Shown here piece by piece: positions 45,138 through 56,606 of a DNA stretch of 64,000 bases (its first letter is position 1; every line of letters begins with the position of its first letter). Made by a program: the position numbers and the translations under genes. Source of the DNA: Chlorops oryzae (lineage: Eukaryota > Arthropoda > Insecta > Diptera > Chloropidae); contig CM035806.1 of the NCBI GenBank assembly GCA_020466095.1, positions 129,689,156 through 129,753,155 of the forward strand. The letters are read 5' to 3'. A model generated the notes under the pieces. That model ran no database searches, had not been told where the DNA came from, and saw nothing but the letters and a program-made list of their open reading frames with translations.

Positions 45138-46040
45138 TTGGGAGTACAAATTAATTCGGTCCACTTTACAGTGTTCAAAAAAGTGCTTTTTTATGGAAAA
45201 AAAAATAAAAATGCATCATTGAAAGTATTGACCATCAGAAACGACAACTTTTTCCCACCTCTCCGGTAATTTTCGATAACCATCTCGAAAAATGAGTCTC
45301 CTCTGGACTCGATCCAATCATTGCGCCATTTTTCGATATCTTCAAATGCCGAACCGGTGACCCCAAAATCGTTTTGCATTCATCGAAAACGGGAGTAGCC
45401 GGAAGGGGAAAGATCTGCAGAATACGACGGGTGGGGTCAGACCTCCTATTTCAGCATTTCTAGGTAATGTTTGACCGTTACAGCCACGTGGGACCGAGAA
45501 TTGTGATGTTGCATAATCACCTTGACATGCCTTTCGGTCATATCGGGCCGTTTAAGTCAATCGGAAATTGTTTGCTGAGTCGCTTCCAACTATTCTGCGA
45601 GTTCAGTCTGCGTTTAGCACGGATTTTGATCCAGTAATGCATCCAATTCCTTATCTACAAACTTTTTAGGTTGGCCAGGACGTTTTTTATCTTCGACCCT
45701 AAAATCACCACTCTTGAATCGTCGAAAGCCCTCCCTGCTAGACTTATCGGTTGGAGCAGATTCACCATAAAGTTTCAAAAGCATTCGATGGATTTCAGCA
45801 GCACTTTTCTTTCAATTAAAAAAGAAAAAGATCTGCAAATGCTGTTTACTTAATACAAATGCGGATATTTTCGACCAACTAAAAACAATATTATTGTGTC
45901 AGACAAAAGCTGATGTATACTAATTATTTTAGACAGATGTCAAACATTTCGAATGGAAAAGGTTATCGGCTTCTAGATCGGCCACAATTTGCTTACAGAG
46001 TCATCTTTTGCAAACGGACCGAAATAATTTGTTCTCCCAA
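45138..46040 (-). mobile_element. Degenerate second-family mariner
   Basis: The inverted ends TTGGGAGTACAAATTAATTC and the complement of GAAATAATTTGTTCTCCCAA are flanked by TA (45,136-45,137; 46,041-46,042). About 0.9 kb, shorter than a full mariner. Unrelated at the sequence level to the Himar1-like copies. Confidence 0.85.
45185..45830 (-). pseudogene. Mariner-type transposase relic
   Basis: Read on the minus strand, pieces in several frames recall mariner transposase: FRRFKSGDF and a PGQPKKF segment (helix-turn-helix region), MQHHNSRSHVA in place of the usual QHDNARPHVA, HPSYSADLSPS in place of HPPYSPDLAPS, and SAFEDIEKWRNDWIESR near the C-terminus. The second catalytic Asp is replaced by His. 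Stops and frame changes interrupt it, and part of the middle is missing. It is certainly dead. Confidence 0.85.
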
Positions 46041-46254
46041 TACATAATTATACTTAATTAACGGGCCGATAGCCTCAGAAGCTAGCGCCTCCTATTTTTT
46101 TTAAGGATTGCGTCTTAACCCTCAACCCTACAACCCTCTTTCAAATGAAAATTTCTTACGTCCCTAAAGCTGGAAGAGCAAAGTCAGCAGAATCAAAAAA
46201 AAATATGTGCAACATTAAAGGCTAATTTAAGGCTAATTAAATGCCCTAATCCGA

Positions 46255-46790
46255 AATTTTCGGCTCCAGCCATTTCCCGGAAAATCCATGTTCTGCCAGC
46301 TTAACGTTAAGCTGGCAGAGCATGCTCGAAAAAATGGATTGCACAACAATTTCAGCAATTTAATTAGTACAGGAATTAACGGCTCATTAAAGGCTCTACG
46401 AAAATCTAATTTCCCATTTTTCGGCTCCAGCCGTTTCCCGTAAAATCCATGCTCTGCCAGCGCGTGAGCAGAGCATCGTATAAAAACCTGTTTCGGATAA
46501 AAACTCCAGCCGTTTCCCGGAAAATCCAAGCTCTGCCAGCGCATGTCCGATGGGTCCGATCGGGTCCATTCTCGAACTTGTTCTTACTCATGTGCCTGTG
46601 AGTACGCATATCAAGATAGCTCAACTCCTTCGATAAGAAAACTGTATACAAACAGGTGGACAGATGGACGGACATGGCTAAATTGAATTTCCTGGTGATT
46701 CTGATCATTTCTATATATACAATTTTGTATGGCCTATCTTGACTGGTTCTGGGTGTTACACACAACCACACAAACGCAATTTTTTTGACT
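46255..46790. repeat. Iterated 40-bp words and Helentron-like fragment
   Basis: 46,255-46,545 contains three copies of a CTCCAGCCGTTTCCCGGAAA / ATCCATGCTCTGCCAGC unit, with a local palindrome GCTTAACGTTAAGC. 46,553-46,790 matches 37,077-37,225 plus 38,832-38,880 without the mariner, giving an occupied/unoccupied pair for that insertion. Confidence 0.6.
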
Positions 46791-47186
46791 TTGCTGACTT
46801 TGCTCTTCCAGCTTTAGGGACGTAAATTTCTTGCTTCTGTGATATTTTCACTGGAAAATCATTTGATCTGTTTATTTTCTGTCTGTTTATCAGTTGACTT
46901 GAAATAAACAGACAACTCACAGTGGTGGAGTACGCATTCAATGTACGATCCCTGATGATGGCTGATAAAATTAGCCGAAATATTGGAGAAGGAAAATAAA
47001 TATTACTAAAAGATAGCAAAACGTGTTTTTAATTAAAACTTTTTGTCTCGTACGACCAAAGCCTAAACAATCATTTAAAAAAAAAAGTAAATAAATTTTT
47101 TGGTTAAATTAATGTGTTATTAATTTGGTTTGCTCCTTCATGAACACTGAAATTCATTGACAGAGACAGAAGTTTAGGCATTAACA

Positions 47187-47658
47187 AGTAAGAAAGCTAA
47201 AGTCGGTCAAGCCCGACTTTGAAATACCCAGCGTCCCGACATTATTGGCGCACTATGTTACGAAAAATCTCCACTTTTGGGCGTGGCAGTGGGTGGGCCA
47301 CATAATTTTTTTCCCTACACCTTTCATTCGCCTTGGTCAACCTATGTTGCGAATTTGAAGCTTCTACGCCTTTTACTTCACATGTTACGATAAACCCTTA
47401 TTTGCGGGCGTGGCTCGAGGAGGGCGGCGTCCATTTTTTTCCAGGATATGTCCCTTTTCGTAGTTTACCAGCACACCAAATATCAATGTAATGTGTTGAG
47501 TGGTTCGCAAGTTACAAGCATTTTACTGAAAACACATTAAATTCATTTGTGGGCGTGGTAGTGGGCGGATGTCTCCCATTTTTACTTAGAGGATCATACT
47601 CGAATTCCGATATACCCGTGTGCCAAATTTCGACTTGGTTGGTCCAGCCGTTTCGGAG
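47187..47658 (-). mobile_element. Helentron/DINE-like relic (inverted)
   Basis: Begins AACAAGTAAGAAAGC with hairpin AAGTCGGTCAAGCCCGACTT, mirroring the 3' end seen at 41,405-41,441. GGGCGTGGC/GGGCGG blocks recur three times downstream. Non-coding. Confidence 0.5.
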
Positions 47659-47759
47659 GCAGTGCCGTAGCAACCATTGTTTTTGCCCATGAAAAAAATG
47701 TAAAAAGGTGAAAAAATAAATGACAATCGAAAAAACAATGATATTCAATCATATTTAAT

Positions 47760-47917
47760 CAGTGCCGTAGCAACCATAGGGGAAAGAGGGGGATTTGCCC
47801 CCCACGCATTTTTGTTTTTGCCCATGAATAAAATTGAAAAAATAATTTTTCCCCCCCCCACGCAAATTGGAAAAATAATTTTTCCCCTCCACGCAAAACA
47901 GAATTGCTACGGCACTG
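47760..47917. mobile_element. 158-bp hAT MITE
   Basis: The ends CAGTGCCGTAGCAACC and the complement GCTACGGCACTG are flanked by a perfect 8-bp TATTTAAT (47,752-47,759; 47,918-47,925). A partial second copy starts at 47,661 (CAGTGCCGTAGCAACCATTG). Confidence 0.93.
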
Positions 47918-48349
47918 TATTTAATATAATTGCACTTTGCGATTTTTGAGTTTATTGAATCTTAAAAGAATGGTTTCCAGGTTTTGTTCGTCATTTGTCT
48001 TTTCACGCACTATATTTTTTATTTCTTTGTCAATTCGTATCGGAAAAACGATTTCATCAATTAAAGTGCTGCTAGATAATGGAAATTTCCCCATTTTTTG
48101 GGGATTAGGCAAAAAGGGGAAAATAAGAATTTTTAAAACTAATGGGGTATTCACATAGGCGTGTTAAAGACGTTGGAAAGTCGGAAATTGGTTATACTTA
48201 GAGAGAGTTTGGATCTTAATCACTTTTATTTGACCATATCTTTATCCGAAAATGTAAAAAAGTACAAAAAAGGGTTTAAAAGTATTCAGTTGAGACATTT
48301 TATAAATTGTCCTTTTTTGTCATATTGGGAACCCCACCCAAGTAACACA

Positions 48350-49222
48350 AGGTGTCGCAAATTAGCTGTGGCGATTCAATTGTGACTGAGCTATTTGTTG
48401 GCTATTAGTTGCGACGACTGTCATTTAACTTTATAGCAACCAAAAAAGCGCAAGGGGCGGGCCCACTATGCGACTAAATTAAAATCGCAATTTAGTTGCT
48501 CAAGAACTCCTTAGCGACTTATCGAAGTAGTCAATTTTAAGTCGCAAATCATCAATATGCAACTGATTCACATATACAAAAACTGTTGCTTAATAGTCGC
48601 AAAAGTTTGACACAAAGGTAATTTGAGAATTTGTAACATAAATGTCGCAAAAATGACTTTAATCTGTTGTCATTATATCGATACAATTCATATTTGCGAC
48701 TGATGTTATCAAACATCTGTTCCTAATGTCAAATTGAAATTTAAATAAGCATTATGAATTTTGAATGAAATTAAATCATTTTTGAAGTCAAAATATTTGC
48801 GTATCTTACACCAAGATATGGAAACCATTTCAGTTTTATGGCAAAATAAGCCATTATTGGCCCCCAAAATTCACGCGCCCTAAAAAAATTTAATACTTTG
48901 AATAAATGGAAAATTGTTTTTTTTTGCTAAAATAGCACAAAAACTCATAATATGAATATTTTTCAATAAAACACTTAAATGCAATCATAAAATAATAGTA
49001 TTTATATATCTTGGAGATATTTTTCTTTCATGATTTTGAAAAATATGTTATTTTTCATAACCTCACAAACTTGTTGAGCATTTGGTTTTTCTTTTTTTTT
49101 TCTATAACATATGGCGGATCTTTTCAAAACTGCTTTGCGACTATTCGAGCCCCAGAATAGTCTTTGCTCTATTGTTCTGCGACTATTTCAGTCGCCTGGA
49201 CTTCTGTGCGATATTTGGGCAA
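48350..49222. mobile_element. Element with iterated TGCGACT words
   Basis: The left end CCCAAGTAACACA is matched, inverted, at 55,678-55,692 (GTGTTACTTGGG). AGTCGCA, GCGACT and TTTGCGAC words are spread over both strands. The right end near GATATTTGGGCAAC is less certain. No gene seen. Confidence 0.4.
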
Positions 49223-49286
49223 CGGCAAGTCATCCACGCGAATTGAACTATGATATACACTATGGTGCAGAACTATAGCCGCACGT

Positions 49287-51885
49287 CAGTGGCGTAGGTA
49301 AGGGGGAAGATTAAGGGGATATATCCGGCCCCCCCCTTTGCCACATAAAATGTGAAGGAACGAATGTGTTTTAATTTCGGTATATATGCACGAAGTAAAA
49401 ACCACGATTGTTGAGTGTGAGTTGTTTAGAATCATATATGTTTGCGTCCCCATGTGCCCATGTGTACCCTGCATAAGGGTGCCCTTTAAGGTCTATGCTT
49501 GCGAATAATCGATGACGAGTTCGAGCATTACATTTAAGCCAACACAGCGCTGCCATGAGTTTTTTTTTAAATCGGAAAATATCAAAAACGAAATAGCTAA
49601 AATAGCAAAAAAAAAAACTTATGACCAAAATACCAACCTCTTATCAAATATTTTTACATTTATGTATTTTAAAATCATAAAAAAGTTTTTCTTACTAAAT
49701 TACCCCTTAGTACGCTTCTCAAGAAACTACACTCTCAAATACACCCCCTCCAAAAAAATTGACGACCTTTGATTGAAAATACCGAAGTTATAGTTACTTT
49801 TAAAAAAGCCCTAACTCATAGCGAACAATTTTGCGAAAGAAAAAAGCCCTAACTCACAAAAAGACGTTCAACTACGCCAGTGATGGCGAGACCTATAAAT
49901 TAACATTCATAACTGTGCGTGTGCATTAGGGTGATGACTTTTTTTGAAACTCTTTTCTTGTATCATAGTACGATGAACTTTTATTATAGACTTCATAAAA
50001 TATTAATTTTAAGGTTATTTTGTAAAAAAATGTCACGCATCAAGTCATTTGAAAAATTTAATTTTTGATTTTTTTCCAAATTTTTGATGTTACTGTAAGC
50101 AGAGTAGCTCCTAGAGGGGTCAAATGTAGGACCAACTACCATTATTTTTTTATTCCCAACAATTTATCCAAGCATACCTTCCCCCTATCTCCACTCCTTA
50201 AGGGGGCTCCAATACAAAAGTAATTTTTTTATGAATTTTCCCCCCACTGTCCTAACTAGCCCCAGAGTGCCCCTAGAGGAGTCAAATGTTTGACCGACCC
50301 CCATTAACTTTGTCTCATTAACATTTTTTCCCAACATACTGACCCCCTATCTCCCCTCCTTAGGGGGTCACCCATACAAAATTACCTTAATTTTATCACA
50401 ATTTCAGACAAAATGCCTGTCACTACAGTCAAACCCCTCCTAGGGGGCTGATATATATGACCGACCCCCATTATTTTTTTACCCCAAGTATTTTCTGTAA
50501 ACATACCTACCCTCTATCTCCCCTCCTTAGGGGGGTCCCGATACAAAAATAGGGTTAAATTAAAGAAAAATGCCTCACGAACTTCAATCTATAATATAGA
50601 TGCCGTAAGAACAAGAACGAGCATTTTCAGTATGTATATTCGAAAAATTTACACAAGTACCTTTTAAACGAGCCTAATATGAAGAATATTGGATTCGTTT
50701 TTGGTATGTTTTAATAATATGTTATAATTATTACTTTTTTTTAAAACTGAATTTTGGGTTCCATCCCCTAACTGGCCAAATAATGACCCTAGTAGAAAAA
50801 AAATTAATTTTCTACTCAAATGCCGCAAACCTCAATCTATGACGAGTTTTTTGAGACTATAACCATTAAAATCGGTTAGTGGTTTCTATTCATAAAATTA
50901 ATTCAAAACAAATATTTTTTGGAACGCATTATTCACTGTTTTCACGTTCCTTTCTTAAGTCTTTGCATGTCTCTCTTGGTCTGTATGCATGCAAAGACTC
51001 AAGACACGAACGTGAAAACAGTGAATAATGCGTTTCAAAAAATATTTGTTTTGAATTAATTTTATCAATAGAAACCACTAACCGATATTATTGGTTATAG
51101 TATAGTGCTGGATCGCATCTTATAATTTTATTTATATTTTAAACTTTGCGTACAAAGACCTAACTCACGTGTTTTGAACGAAAATTGATATCAAAAAGCC
51201 CTAACTCAGAAAACTGCTCGAAACACAGAAAAATAAAAGTTCAAGCCTAACACAAATTTCGTGCGTAGTATTTAATTGACTTTGCGTTTAAACTTTTTTT
51301 AAATATCTAACCTTTGCGATTTTATGAAGTTTTTTCCTTCTCCTGTAAAGTAGCAAAATAATGAGTTACGCCCTTTCTATCCGAAGCTATCGATATGAAA
51401 CGTGCAATATAATGAACTGAATCAAAAATGATTAAGAACTTCAGTTCGTTTTCAATTAAACCTGCTGCCAGACGATAAACAAACCTCAACATCAGTCTAG
51501 GTCTAGTTTTGGATGAATTTATTTATGTTTGGTTTCAAATCAGTATAAATGCTGCGAAAATATCTAAAACCATTTCTATAAAAATAGCCGATTTCAGCTA
51601 AATACAACGAATGTGGCAACGTTAAATGAACATCGATAGCTTTTGATCATCCCTAGTGCATTTACATAGTCACAAACCTAAGACTAATTTAAAAAGCGGT
51701 CTGTTCATTAAAGTTCAATTTACGATTTAAAATGTGGTTCAACCGGTATGAAATGCCAACATCATTGTGTGATACAATGAAATTTGAAATAATGTATCTT
51801 ATAAAAGTTTGAGTTGTTATTGAGTTTTTCAAAACTTATTACTATTTGTAAGGCCCCCCTTTTCAAAATCCTACCTACGCCACTG
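49287..51885. mobile_element. 2.6-kb hAT element without transposase
   Basis: The ends CAGTGGCGTAGGTAAGGGGG and CCTACCTACGCCACTG are flanked by a perfect 8-bp CCGCACGT (49,279-49,286; 51,886-51,893). The interior has no transposase frame. It contains AGCCCTAACTCA words near both ends, about three 170-bp tandem units (50,105-50,545), and a 240-bp palindrome (50,858-51,100). A second hAT-like terminus CTACGCCAGTG at 49,873-49,883 suggests a nested or rearranged structure. Confidence 0.85.
50105..50545. repeat. 170-bp tandem units in hAT interior
   Basis: The landmark CTCCCCTCCTTAGGGGG (variants) ends successive units near 50,203, 50,367 and 50,533. Each is preceded by GACCGACCCCCATTA and a short TTTTTTACCCC-like run. 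Identity between units is moderate. Confidence 0.7.
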
Positions 51886-53120
51886 CCGCACGTTTGTTTT
51901 TCAGTGTGAAAGCAGTTTAAGAAAGAAAAGAAAAAATTTCGGATACGAAATAAAAGAGGATTCCAAAAAAATGGGTTGAGAGAAAGAACAACAACAAAAT
52001 CATTTTAATAATTCCCGTTGTATTAAGCTTTTTGCTTTTCTTTGGTGTAAAACTATAAACGCACATTTTTGACGTAACTGGCCAGAACTTTTCATGGAAT
52101 TGCTTGTTTTGCCCAGTTAAACTAGCTGCGAAATAACTATGAAGCATGTGTAATAGTGTAATAGAAAAATATATGTGCTGTACCCAAAGTTGCCTAAATC
52201 TTTTTTAACTGTATTCCTCCCAAAAAACTGTCACCTTCAAAAACAAAGGTTCAACTGAAAAAAGTAAGTTTGTGAGTTTGAACTCACGGTAGATGTGCAA
52301 ACACTCATTCAAAATATGAATTATTCTTTTTCAAATTAATTTCGAATTGAAAGGAAAGGATTCGCATCGAAGAACATTACCTGGATTTTATTTAAAAAAA
52401 CTACTTTTTCTGGTTATGGTTTAAAATTTCAACTTTCAATAGTGGTATTCATGTAAGAGCGCAAATCATGCAAGACTGACAGTTGAATACCTTTATCTCA
52501 CATGTTGCATGAGCGCACAAAATAAGCAGCTTGCGTGCAAAGTTGTGAAAAACAGATAATCAATACTGAAATTTGAGGAAAATCAAAACAAATGCCGAAA
52601 CTGAGCAAGAAAAGAAAATTTTTAAATAAATATTCAATTTAATATCTTTAAAAAACCTAAAAACAACGAGTCAACGAGTTTATGCACTTTATACGCTCGC
52701 TTTGCGCTATCTAATCGCAGTGCAGAGCGCGTAAAATTATTTTCATACAAAATTTGACAGCTGGTTTTTGAGGGTGCAAAAATATGAGGTTTCACGTAAT
52801 TCTATCAAATGTATTCAGACAAAACTGTACATTTTTCGTTCGTTTCCAAAAACTCAAATAATCTTCTTTACGCCCGAATGAAGTTAAATGCGCGATTACA
52901 GTTTTTCACTGTAAATTTCAATCGCAAAAGAAGCTTATGTGAGAGAAATCGAATTTTTAACCGTTTGCGCACCCTGCTTTTTTGCTTCTTATTTACCACG
53001 TAGTTTATATCTGAATATTTACGAATTCCGAAATATATCACATTAAACCTATATCCACTCATGTCTAAATGTATAATTTACTGTACAAATATTATGTTTG
53101 ATATAAAAGATGAAAATATA
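51886..53120. other. Intergenic sequence, nothing firm
   Basis: AT-rich. A relic of the GTGGTATTCA-ended MITE seems to start at 52,442 (AGTGGTATTCATG). No coding frame has recognisable similarity. Confidence 0.4.
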
Positions 53121-53123
53121 ATA

Positions 53124-53240
53124 GTGGTATTCAAGCAACAGTGCAAATCGCAGTGTGCAATATTTGCACTGCTTTTTTTGTACGCAATTTGACAAGTGCA
53201 AATATTGCACACTGCGTTTGCACTGTTGCTTGAATACCAC
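53124..53240. mobile_element. 117-bp palindromic MITE
   Basis: The ends GTGGTATTCAAGCAACAGTG and its complement are flanked by TA (53,122-53,123; 53,241-53,242). Arms of about 48 bp are nearly perfect, around a short T-rich loop. Confidence 0.85.
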
Positions 53241-53281
53241 TAATATGAATTACTGGGGGAAAAACTGTTGGCTTGCCTTAA

Positions 53282-54484
53282 GGCGCATTTACACATTTGA
53301 CAATTTTGTCAAAATCTCTCTCAAAAAAATCGTCAAAAAGTGTAAACGTCAAAATTTTTTACATCAAACTCGCTTCTTGATTTTGAAGTGAATTATCTTC
53401 AAAAAATTTGTTGAAATAGTGTCAATAGTGTAAACACAAAAAGTTTTCAAAAAGAGGAAATTGACAGTCCTTCAAAAAAGAATCGACATGCTCATTTTAT
53501 TTTGATAAATTATCAAAATTTCAAGAAAAGTAAATACAGTCAGAAATATAAAAATACTTAGTTAAAATTTAACCATGACCACCATTGTCGAAATTCGCAA
53601 AAATTTGATTTTCACTATTTCGGATTGAGTATTTCGCAGCTAAATGTCCTCTTACGGTTGAAATTTGACCAAGACCACCATCCGCGAAATTCACAAAAAT
53701 GTTATTTTCACTATTTTGAATTGAGTATATCGCAGCTATGTTAGACCTAATGCCCTCTTACGGTAAAATTTTGACCATTACCATCATTGTCGAAATTCGC
53801 AAAAATTTGATTTTCACTATTTTGAATTGCGTATTTCGCAGCTAGATATAATGTCCTCTAACGGTTAAACTTTGACCATGACCACCATCCGCGAAAATTT
53901 TGTGCTTAATATTAATTTCGAGTTTGAGAAGCTAAATCGAAGTACAGATAAGGTACCCATAAATAGATATCAAAGCTAGAGCAACGAAAACGGCAGGAAT
54001 TTTCGTTAGGGTAATGTTTTAATATATTTTAAGCTGAGGAAAAGGTATTTGTGCAATCGGGTAAGCCGATGTAAACTTTCTTATATTATTAATCAAAATG
54101 GCCTCACAGGCTGCGGAGGGCCCTATCACGATCCTTAGATATCCAAAAATCCTTTGTTAATTTTTTGGATCTTTCTTGATCCTTCGTCTATTATGCTATT
54201 ATATCCCTTCTTTTTCCCCCAAATTTGGAGTTGACTCTTCAAAAGCCACTTTGAAAGACTTTTTGATTTCAAAATAATTCATAAGATTTTGACCGAACGT
54301 ATAAACACTATTTTGAAGGTTGGCATCAAAAACTCTCTATTCAGCTCTCAGATATTTTGACATTGCTTTATTTTTTTGAGAGAGTATTTTGACGTCAAAT
54401 TTATGTAGTGTGTAAACGATGAATCAAAATAATTTTTCAAATTTTGACGTCAATTTTTTTTAATGTCAAATGTGTAAATGCCCC
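53282..54484. mobile_element. MITE with nested Helentron-like fragment
   Basis: The left end GGCGCATTTACACATTTGAC and right end TGTCAAATGTGTAAATGCCC are inverted copies. The interior iterates TTTTGACGTCAAAA-type words. At about 53,565-54,085 lies a 5'-truncated copy of the 40,104 element with about three 101-bp units and the same AACGAAAACGGCAGGAATTT and terminal hairpin region. Confidence 0.65.
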
Positions 54485-54585
54485 ATAACAAAACTGTTGT
54501 TGACAGTTTAAACTGTGGCAGCGCTGCTTTTATACTACACGCAAGGATTTCATGATTTATTCTAATGTATGTTGGTTGCAAAATA

Positions 54586-55429
54586 CCCTGCAAACATTTG
54601 CTTAAGCTTTTTACAAAGGTGCTTACTATTCATTTGTTTCCAAGAAATTTTCCAAACTTTTTCGAAGCATATATGTGCTATATTAAATTCGCAAACATTT
54701 CCCAAACGCTTTCCAAATGTGTTTGGGAAACGTTAAATTTGTCAAGTACTTCGCAAATCCGTACATACATCGTACATACATACGAGGTGTCTACAGTTCG
54801 ATTTTTTTCGAACGTTAATATATTAATTCTAACACGCGCGAATGAGATCTCTCGGTAGCGTAATGGGAGCGTGTTGCGATTTGTAACCTGGAGGGCTCGA
54901 GTTCGATTCCTGTCGCGGGCGAAAAAAGATTGCGGAAAAAGTGGGACGTAGAAAGATATCTGTGGTAAAATTTGATCCACTTAGAGGGGAGAAAGGAAGT
55001 TGGCAGTTATAAATTTAGGTTCATATCCGGTCGTCAGAAATGTAATGCATACACATGTGCTTTCAAAAAATTGTTTTTATTTTTTCATAAATGATTGGAT
55101 GAAAGCTAGATATTCCTGTAAGTTTTGAAATATTATTTAAATTTTTTATTATCTACCTAAGTATTCAAAAAAAAAAAAAAAAAACCTCGCCGCAGCGGGG
55201 ATTGAACCCGCCTACATCGGATTGGTACTGCTTGTTTAGGCTTGGAAAATATTTAATTCGATTGCTTGGATTTATATGTTTTCCAATCTGAAATCCAATT
55301 CAATAAAAAGGGAGCCGTTTTGGTTATTTACACTTGAATTCCAAATAAATTCCAACACTTGGATCCAAGCCTTTTGTTTGCGGGCGCAAATTACTTCCAA
55401 TTGTTTAGTAAGGGTAAATGTTTGCTGGG
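54586..55429. mobile_element. CCCAG-class element (CCCTGCAAACATTT ends)
   Basis: The left end CCCTGCAAACATTTGC and right end AAATGTTTGCTGGG are flanked by TA (54,584-54,585; 55,430-55,431). The interior iterates TTTCCAAA, TTTGGGAAA, CGCAAACATTTCC and TTGGA-TTCC words. A second copy of the twin-tRNA composite repeat is nested inside. Confidence 0.78.
54845..55241. repeat. Twin-tRNA composite repeat, copy 2
   Basis: The plus strand starts with GATCTCTCGGTAGCGTAATGG (A box TAGCGTAATGG, 54,856) and GAGTTCGATTCC (B box, about 54,899). The body follows to an A-run at 55,168-55,187, then the T-arm-like hairpin GCGGGGATTGAACCCGC on the opposite strand. It is homologous to 22,527-22,940 along its whole length. 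Confidence 0.78.
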
Positions 55430-55695
55430 TAGTGAGTGAGGACTCGATTTCATACTTGTATGCGACTGTTAAATAACACTTCTAAGTAACATTTGAAGCC
55501 ACGTCCAAATTATAGTCATAATAGAGAAAAATTGCGACTTAGCAATGACTTTTATGCGACCTAGCAGAAAATTCAGTTTAAGAGAAACTATTTTGCAACT
55601 GTTATGCAACCAACAGGTTTTCGAATGACTTATATGCAATCCTTATGCGACTAAATTTTAGTCACAAAATTGAGGTCTGTGTTACTTGGGGCATG
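55430..55695. repeat. TGCGACT-word repeat, partial
   Basis: TATGCGACT, TTGCGACTTAG, TATGCAACC and ATGCGACTAAAT words end in GTGTTACTTGGG, the inverse of the terminus at 48,350. Its left end is unclear. Confidence 0.4.
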
Positions 55696-55927
55696 TCTTA
55701 ATAAGGCTCAATTCTGATTGCTCTCAAAAACGTGCGAACAATTAAAGAAAAAGATAAAATTTTTATCTGATTTCATTTTAAACATTGATTGAGATCAAAA
55801 ATTTAAATAAATTCTTCCCAGCTCTTCTTATGTAAAATAATATTTTTAAAACTCAAAGTTGTATATTCAAGTGCAGGTACAATGCATTATCGATAATAAT
55901 TTTGTTAGCTTGCTGCCCATTGCAGTG

Positions 55928-56216
55928 AAAAATCAAACCATCGATAGGTCGAGTCAAGAGAAACTTTTTTTGTTTTCAGACAAAACTCTCTTAGTGGTAC
56001 CGTTTACGAGCTATGGCAGTTCAAAACCAGTTAATTTTTGTATGAAATTTTTACGTTTAAAGAAAATTGTTTGTTTAAAATGAAAGTATACTAGAAATTT
56101 CATACAAAAATAAACTTTCTTTGAACTGCTATAGCTCGTAAACGGTACCACTAAGAGAGTTTTGTCTGGAAACAAAAAAAAAGTTTCTCTTGACTCGACC
56201 TATCGATGGTTTCATT
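55928..56216. repeat. Palindrome upstream of the AKR gene
   Basis: AAATCAAACCATCGATAGG and the following about 100 bp are mirrored at 56,115-56,216, including GGTACCGTTTACGAGCTAT and TCGAGTCAAGAGAAAC. The spacer is about 90 bp. It sits some 390 bp before the AKR start codon. No coding. Confidence 0.75.
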
Positions 56217-56449
56217 TTTTACAAAAGTTTTCGGGACACCCTGTTTATGTCTATATCTACGGAGCTTAGTTCTGCCTGTAACAAGATTTGCACAAAACTA
56301 ATATATCCTGCCTACGCTGGGTATAAAAAGAATTTTGGCCCTCATGCATTGCTTTCGATAATGCGACCATGGCCGATGATAGGGCGCTACGTTGAAAGCT
56401 TTATTCTCGTCTTTAATTAAATGAACACAAAAAGCTTTTTTCATCGTCG

Positions 56450-56480
56450 TATAAATAAAATGGCATCGCGTTGAATTAGT
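56450..56480 (+). promoter_or_regulatory. Candidate AKR core promoter (TATA and initiator)
   Basis: TATAAATA at 56,450-56,457 lies 28 bp before an initiator-like TTAGTAC (A at 56,478). The start codon follows about 130 bp later. The spacing fits a fly TATA promoter, but no transcript evidence is available here. Confidence 0.4.
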
Positions 56481-56606
56481 ACGTTATATGTGATTAGTAC
56501 CAAGAAAGCCGGCGAATCGCAGGGAGAAGTGAATTTTTTTTCGTTGTCTGTTAGAACGAAGTGTTAAGTCCAAATAGTTTGATAATACAATTCAAATAAA
56601 TAAACG

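Noticed and set aside
45185..46040. Another Himar1-like copy
   Set aside because: Ends (TTGGGAGTAC) and remaining protein motifs belong to a different mariner lineage.
54845..54921. True tRNA gene
   Set aside because: A and B boxes are present, but acceptor and T stems do not pair properly and the unit continues into a repeat body with an A-run.
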